Source: an uncultured Cellvibrio sp.
Lineage (GTDB): Bacteria; Pseudomonadota; Gammaproteobacteria; Pseudomonadales; Cellvibrionaceae
DNA length: 6,554 bases
Direction: 5' to 3'
Assembly (NCBI GenBank): GCA_946886255.1
Contig: CAMPIG010000279.1
Location: 1-6,554 of the forward strand
Each line of letters begins with the position of its first letter. The first letter of the stretch is position 1. Of the stretch, positions 5,096 through 6,554 are shown piece after piece. The notes beneath the pieces are model-generated. The model did no database searches and was not told the DNA's origin. It was given only the letters and a program-made list of their open reading frames with translations. Position numbers and translations under genes: made by a program.

Positions 5096-5668
5096 GTTAC
5101 CTGTATATGGTTTGAAAATATTTAAAGCTTCTTTCTCTATGAGACTCCTGATGCACCGGCCTAGGTATCCATATATAGTTAGTAACTCGTTAATGATGCA
5201 TAGCGCCTCTTCGGGAGATTCAGGCTTATTCAGATTTTGTAATTTTTTTCTCAATTCACCAATGTGCCTCTTTTCTTCTTGAAACTCACCAGCATATTTC
5301 TCAAACTCACTTTCTACATTATAGAATTCATGTGGCAATGATAATAAATGCACGTTAATCAGCCCATTAACGAAACCGTTGAACTTCATTTCGTCTTCTC
5401 TATCAGCTAAGGTCATGCCTGCAAACTGACCCAAACCGCTAGTTAAAGCACCCATGGCAGAAGAGTTTTCATCAAGTTTGCTTTTGTGAAATTCGAAGAT
5501 TTTCTCGCGAGCTTTAAACTCGTTAGTTTTGTAAAGCTCCTTGATTTTCAACTCCAGTTGTAACTTGCCAGCCTTGTATGCAACTAATCCAGTAATTATC
5601 GCCGGGCCGAGTATCTTCACTGCATCGGATATTAACTCAATCAACAGTTTGGTAGTTTCAACATCCAT
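5090..5668 (-). CDS. N-terminally anchored coiled-coil-like protein, unknown function (C11)
   Basis: The protein has 192 residues. A hydrophobic segment lies at about 12-31 (DAVKILGPAIITGLVAYKAG), followed by a charged helical region KLQLELKIKELYKTNEFKAR (about 34-53). A middle region follows with LTSGLGQFAGMTLADREDEM, then a second strongly charged helix (about 120-148). The C-terminus holds EEALCIINELLTIYGYLGR. The likely form is a single membrane anchor and a cytoplasmic helical domain, the same layout as C7. The ATG lies 12 bases after the GTTATGA junction; the AT-rich leader shows no ribosome site. The TAA stop is inside the R'' core. The family is not recognised; proteins of this form occur in cassettes and prophages. 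Confidence 0.85.
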   Translation of the reverse strand: MDVETTKLLIELISDAVKILGPAIITGLVAYKAGKLQLELKIKELYKTNEFKAREKIFEFHKSKLDENSSAMGALTSGLGQFAGMTLADREDEMKFNGFVNGLINVHLLSLPHEFYNVESEFEKYAGEFQEEKRHIGELRKKLQNLNKPESPEEALCIINELLTIYGYLGRCIRSLIEKEALNIFKPYTGNS

Positions 5669-5680
5669 AATTTATTTTAC

Positions 5681-5791
5681 TCATAACGCAGAGTGCAGCG
5701 GCAGTTTGTGGAGTGGCGTTTTGTGCTAGCGTAGCGAAAAGCACAAAAAAAGCCACGGAACAAACTGTCCGACTGGCACGTATTGTTAGCT
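5681..5791 (-). other. attC site of cassette C12 (111 bp, long type)
   Basis: R'' AGCTAAC (5791-5785) and R' GTTATGA (5687-5681). The arms GGCAGTTTGT and ACAAACTGTCC pair, with inner GTGGCGTTTTGTGC against GCACAAAAAAAGCCAC. R'' matches the first bases of C12 (GTTAGCT at 6132-6126). Confidence 0.94.
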
Positions 5792-5795
5792 TTGA

Positions 5796-6062
5796 TTACT
5801 TGACCGAACTTAAAGTGGAAGACGGCCATAAATATATACCATTGATAATGTAATAAGACTTTAAAACAGGCATTTTTCGCAATTTGAACATTGTAGGTAC
5901 ACCTCCAAAACGTTTCTCAAAAATAGCCACCGCTTTGAGTCTACGTGTACGCCAGAGATTAAACTCACGATTCCCCAGCCTTAGTCTCGCAGCTTCTTTT
6001 GTTGCAAACCGGTGAATTAGCGTTTTCAATTGCCTCTGGGGTAAACTTTGCCAAATGCTCAC
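5796..6062 (-). CDS. Small basic protein, unknown function (C12; start uncertain)
   Basis: From the GTG at 6062 the product has 88 residues starting MSIWQSLPQRQLKTLIHRFA. It is rich in Arg and Lys (EAARLRLGNREFNLWRTRRL, then AIFEKRFGG) and ends with an aromatic stretch SYYIINGIYLWP. There is no signal peptide or clear membrane helix. The stop is four bases before the attC R'' core, which favours this frame. The frame stays open upstream to base 6113 (NLKREWKLEKGSRLLRV), and removing one A from the AAAAA run at 6083-6087 would connect it to an ATG at 6099 (MEIRKGSRLLRV). A competing frame from that ATG (MEIRKRQSVTESEHLAKF) stops after about 43 residues. One of these 5' readings is probably a frameshift. 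The function is unknown; the basic charge would suit a nucleic-acid contact, but that is only inference. Confidence 0.55.
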   Translation of the reverse strand: MSIWQSLPQRQLKTLIHRFATKEAARLRLGNREFNLWRTRRLKAVAIFEKRFGGVPTMFKLRKMPVLKSYYIINGIYLWPSSTLSSVK

Positions 6063-6125
6063 TCTCAGTAACCGACTGCCTTTTTCTAATTTCCATTCAC
6101 GCTTCAGGTTGGTTTACTCCCGTAA

Positions 6126-6206
6126 AGCTAACATTTATATCGTAGCCTCGAAGGCCGTTTCCTAGAGCCTCATATCTCCGGCTCCGCTTTCACGCAAAAC
6201 TAAGCT
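6126..6206 (-). other. Degenerate attC-like site (C13 3' end)
   Basis: The left core is a good R' (GTTAGCT, 6132-6126) that starts C12. At the other end the expected R'' reads AGCTTAG (6206-6200), where AGCTAAC would be complementary, so the conserved AAC is lost. The stop codon of the restored C13 frame lies in this core, as in other cassettes. The inner pairing is weak, apart from a GAGCC/GGCTC hairpin at 6165-6183. It may be a decayed attC or a non-integron flank. Confidence 0.4.
6144..6160 (+). repeat. 17-bp imperfect direct repeat, copy 1
   Basis: AGCCTCGAAGGCCGTTT is repeated at 6362-6378 as AGCCTCACAGGCCGTTT, 15 of 17 identical. Both copies carry GCCT/AGGC mini-arms. The adjacent GAGCCTCATATC (6165-6176) also matches 6356-6367 in inverted orientation (11 of 12). 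Confidence 0.55.
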
Positions 6207-6344
6207 GAAACCCTTGAACCGTCAAGACTGATGGCGAATTGCTCTGGTTTTGCTTTCAGACAAAATGATCATCAAGGCCCATATCAACTTTTTGGAGTCA
6301 GGTGTTAACACATTGATATGCAAAGATTTATTAATAGATTCCAT
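6200..6344 (-). pseudogene. Possible 47-residue remnant gene with one frameshift (C13)
   Basis: The open frame from the ATG at 6344 begins MESINKSLHINVLTPDSKKL and runs to a TGA at 6222 (40 residues). Removing one A from the AAAA run at 6248-6251 changes the end to ESKPEQFAISLDGSRVSA with a TAG at 6200-6202, giving 48 codons exactly, and puts the stop in the degenerate R'' core, as in many intact cassettes here. A GGG just before the ATG is too close to be a good ribosome site. Upstream the same frame stays open for a few codons (GSYLEVG), so this may be the 3' part of a longer decayed gene. The product is not recognised. A plus-strand frame covers the same bases and cannot be excluded. Confidence 0.35.
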
Positions 6345-6352
6345 CCCTACTT

Positions 6353-6539
6353 CTAGATATGAGCCTCACAGGCCGTTTTATCAAAGCCCCATATTTCTGA
6401 ACAACATAATCTTCGAGCGCTCGATAAGCCGTCCAAGTCAGAGCCCTTGCTTAATTCCTGAAAATTACCCATCCGCATTGTGGCCACCGCGCCTCATATC
6501 CTCAAAATAACAACAACTTCTTAACTTATTGAGTTTCAT
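6353..6539 (-). pseudogene. Possible frameshifted small gene at the right edge
   Basis: An ATG at 6539 opens MKLNKLRSCCYFEDMRRGGH and stops at 6465. The next frame continues FQELSKGSDLDGLSSARRL and ends GFDKTACEAHI with a stop at 6353. Removing one base from the run at 6468-6470 joins them into 61 residues. The joined product has four cysteines before the C-terminal ACEAHI, and no signal peptide. The evidence is only that the reading looks natural and fits the frameshift pattern seen elsewhere. No attC or core site lies between it and the MESINK frame, so both may be pieces of one damaged cassette. Confidence 0.25.
6362..6378 (+). repeat. 17-bp imperfect direct repeat, copy 2
   Basis: AGCCTCACAGGCCGTTT, the partner of 6144-6160. 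It sits in the non-attC part of the right flank, about 218 bases away, between the two remnant frames. Confidence 0.55.
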
Positions 6540-6554
6540 GACTTAATCTACACT

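Larger units (their letters stand above)
5..6206 (-). mobile_element. Integron gene-cassette array (C1-C12 plus a degenerate C13)
   Basis: Twelve clear attC sites and one degenerate one alternate with short genes, all on the minus strand. Each site has an outer RYYYAAC/GTTRRRY core pair and an inner imperfect palindrome. Many gene stops lie inside or within about 10 bases of the R'' core, which is the usual cassette layout. In ten of twelve cassettes the first seven bases are exactly complementary to the cassette's own R'' core (for example GTTATGT and ACATAAC for C10), which fixes the unit boundaries. The attC length and sequence diversity, the many unknown genes and the absence of resistance genes suggest a chromosomal rather than a class 1 integron. 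No integrase is present in the window. Given the cassette orientation, attI and intI would be expected to the right. Confidence 0.95.

Noticed and set aside
5031..5282. Plus-strand 83-residue frame
   Set aside because: Its first part is attC palindrome (Arg-rich low complexity) and the rest is antisense to C11.
5541..5729. Plus-strand 62-residue frame
   Set aside because: It is antisense to the start of C11 and ends inside the C12 attC.
6250..6510. Plus-strand 86-residue frame in the right flank
   Set aside because: It is open and divergent, where an integrase would be expected, but it shows no integrase motifs, has a TTG or internal ATG start without a ribosome site, and its proline-rich end looks like shadow. 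It is not fully excluded.

Overview
The window is a stretch of an integron gene-cassette array, most likely a chromosomal (sedentary) integron of a gammaproteobacterium. That host assignment is inference. The evidence for the array is direct. Short, same-strand genes (all minus strand) are separated by imperfect palindromes of 40 to 132 bp, each bounded by the integron core sites RYYYAAC and GTTRRRY. Each palindrome sits immediately after a stop codon and just before the next start codon. I number the cassettes C1 to C13 from left to right; transcription and cassette order run the other way, from C13 to C1. The attC sites differ in length and sequence, unlike the homogeneous VCR repeats of Vibrio cholerae, so this is a mixed collection. 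No integrase gene, attI site or Pc promoter is visible. If they are nearby they should lie beyond the right edge.

A strong internal check on cassette boundaries is that the first seven bases of a cassette should be the reverse complement of its own attC R'' core. This holds exactly for C1, C2, C3, C4, C5, C6, C8, C10, C11 and C12. C7 and C9 deviate by one base, and those deviations are findings.

Left part (1-1038): C1 and C2 carry genes broken by one-base changes in homopolymer runs. Correcting them gives a ~128-residue soluble protein (C1) and a ~153-157-residue protein with a C-terminal membrane segment (C2). Middle-left (1039-2433): C3 and C4 encode small two-helix membrane proteins. C5 is a two-gene cassette: a 52-residue lipoprotein whose stop overlaps the start of a secreted DUF5329-family protein. 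Centre (2434-4291): C6 encodes a class I SAM-dependent methyltransferase, the only enzyme recognisable here. C7 encodes an N-terminally anchored protein whose last 14 residues are encoded by its attC. C8 encodes a lipoprotein. Right (4292-6132): C9 is a small soluble protein with a drastically shortened attC. C10 is a zinc-ribbon protein with a C-terminal membrane anchor. C11 is an anchored helical protein. C12 is a small basic protein of unknown function. Far right (6133-6554): no long intact minus-strand gene, only short frames that look like remnants of a damaged C13 with a degenerate attC, plus an unusual pair of repeats.

The genes are independent mobile units and probably do not form one pathway. 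About two thirds of the products are membrane, lipoprotein or exported proteins, so the array is biased to the cell envelope. Most cassettes have no visible promoter, so expression probably depends on readthrough or on local weak promoters. The main points of interest are the bicistronic lipoprotein/DUF5329 cassette, two damaged attC sites that may fix neighbouring cassettes in place, the attC-encoded protein tail, and the clustered homopolymer frameshifts.
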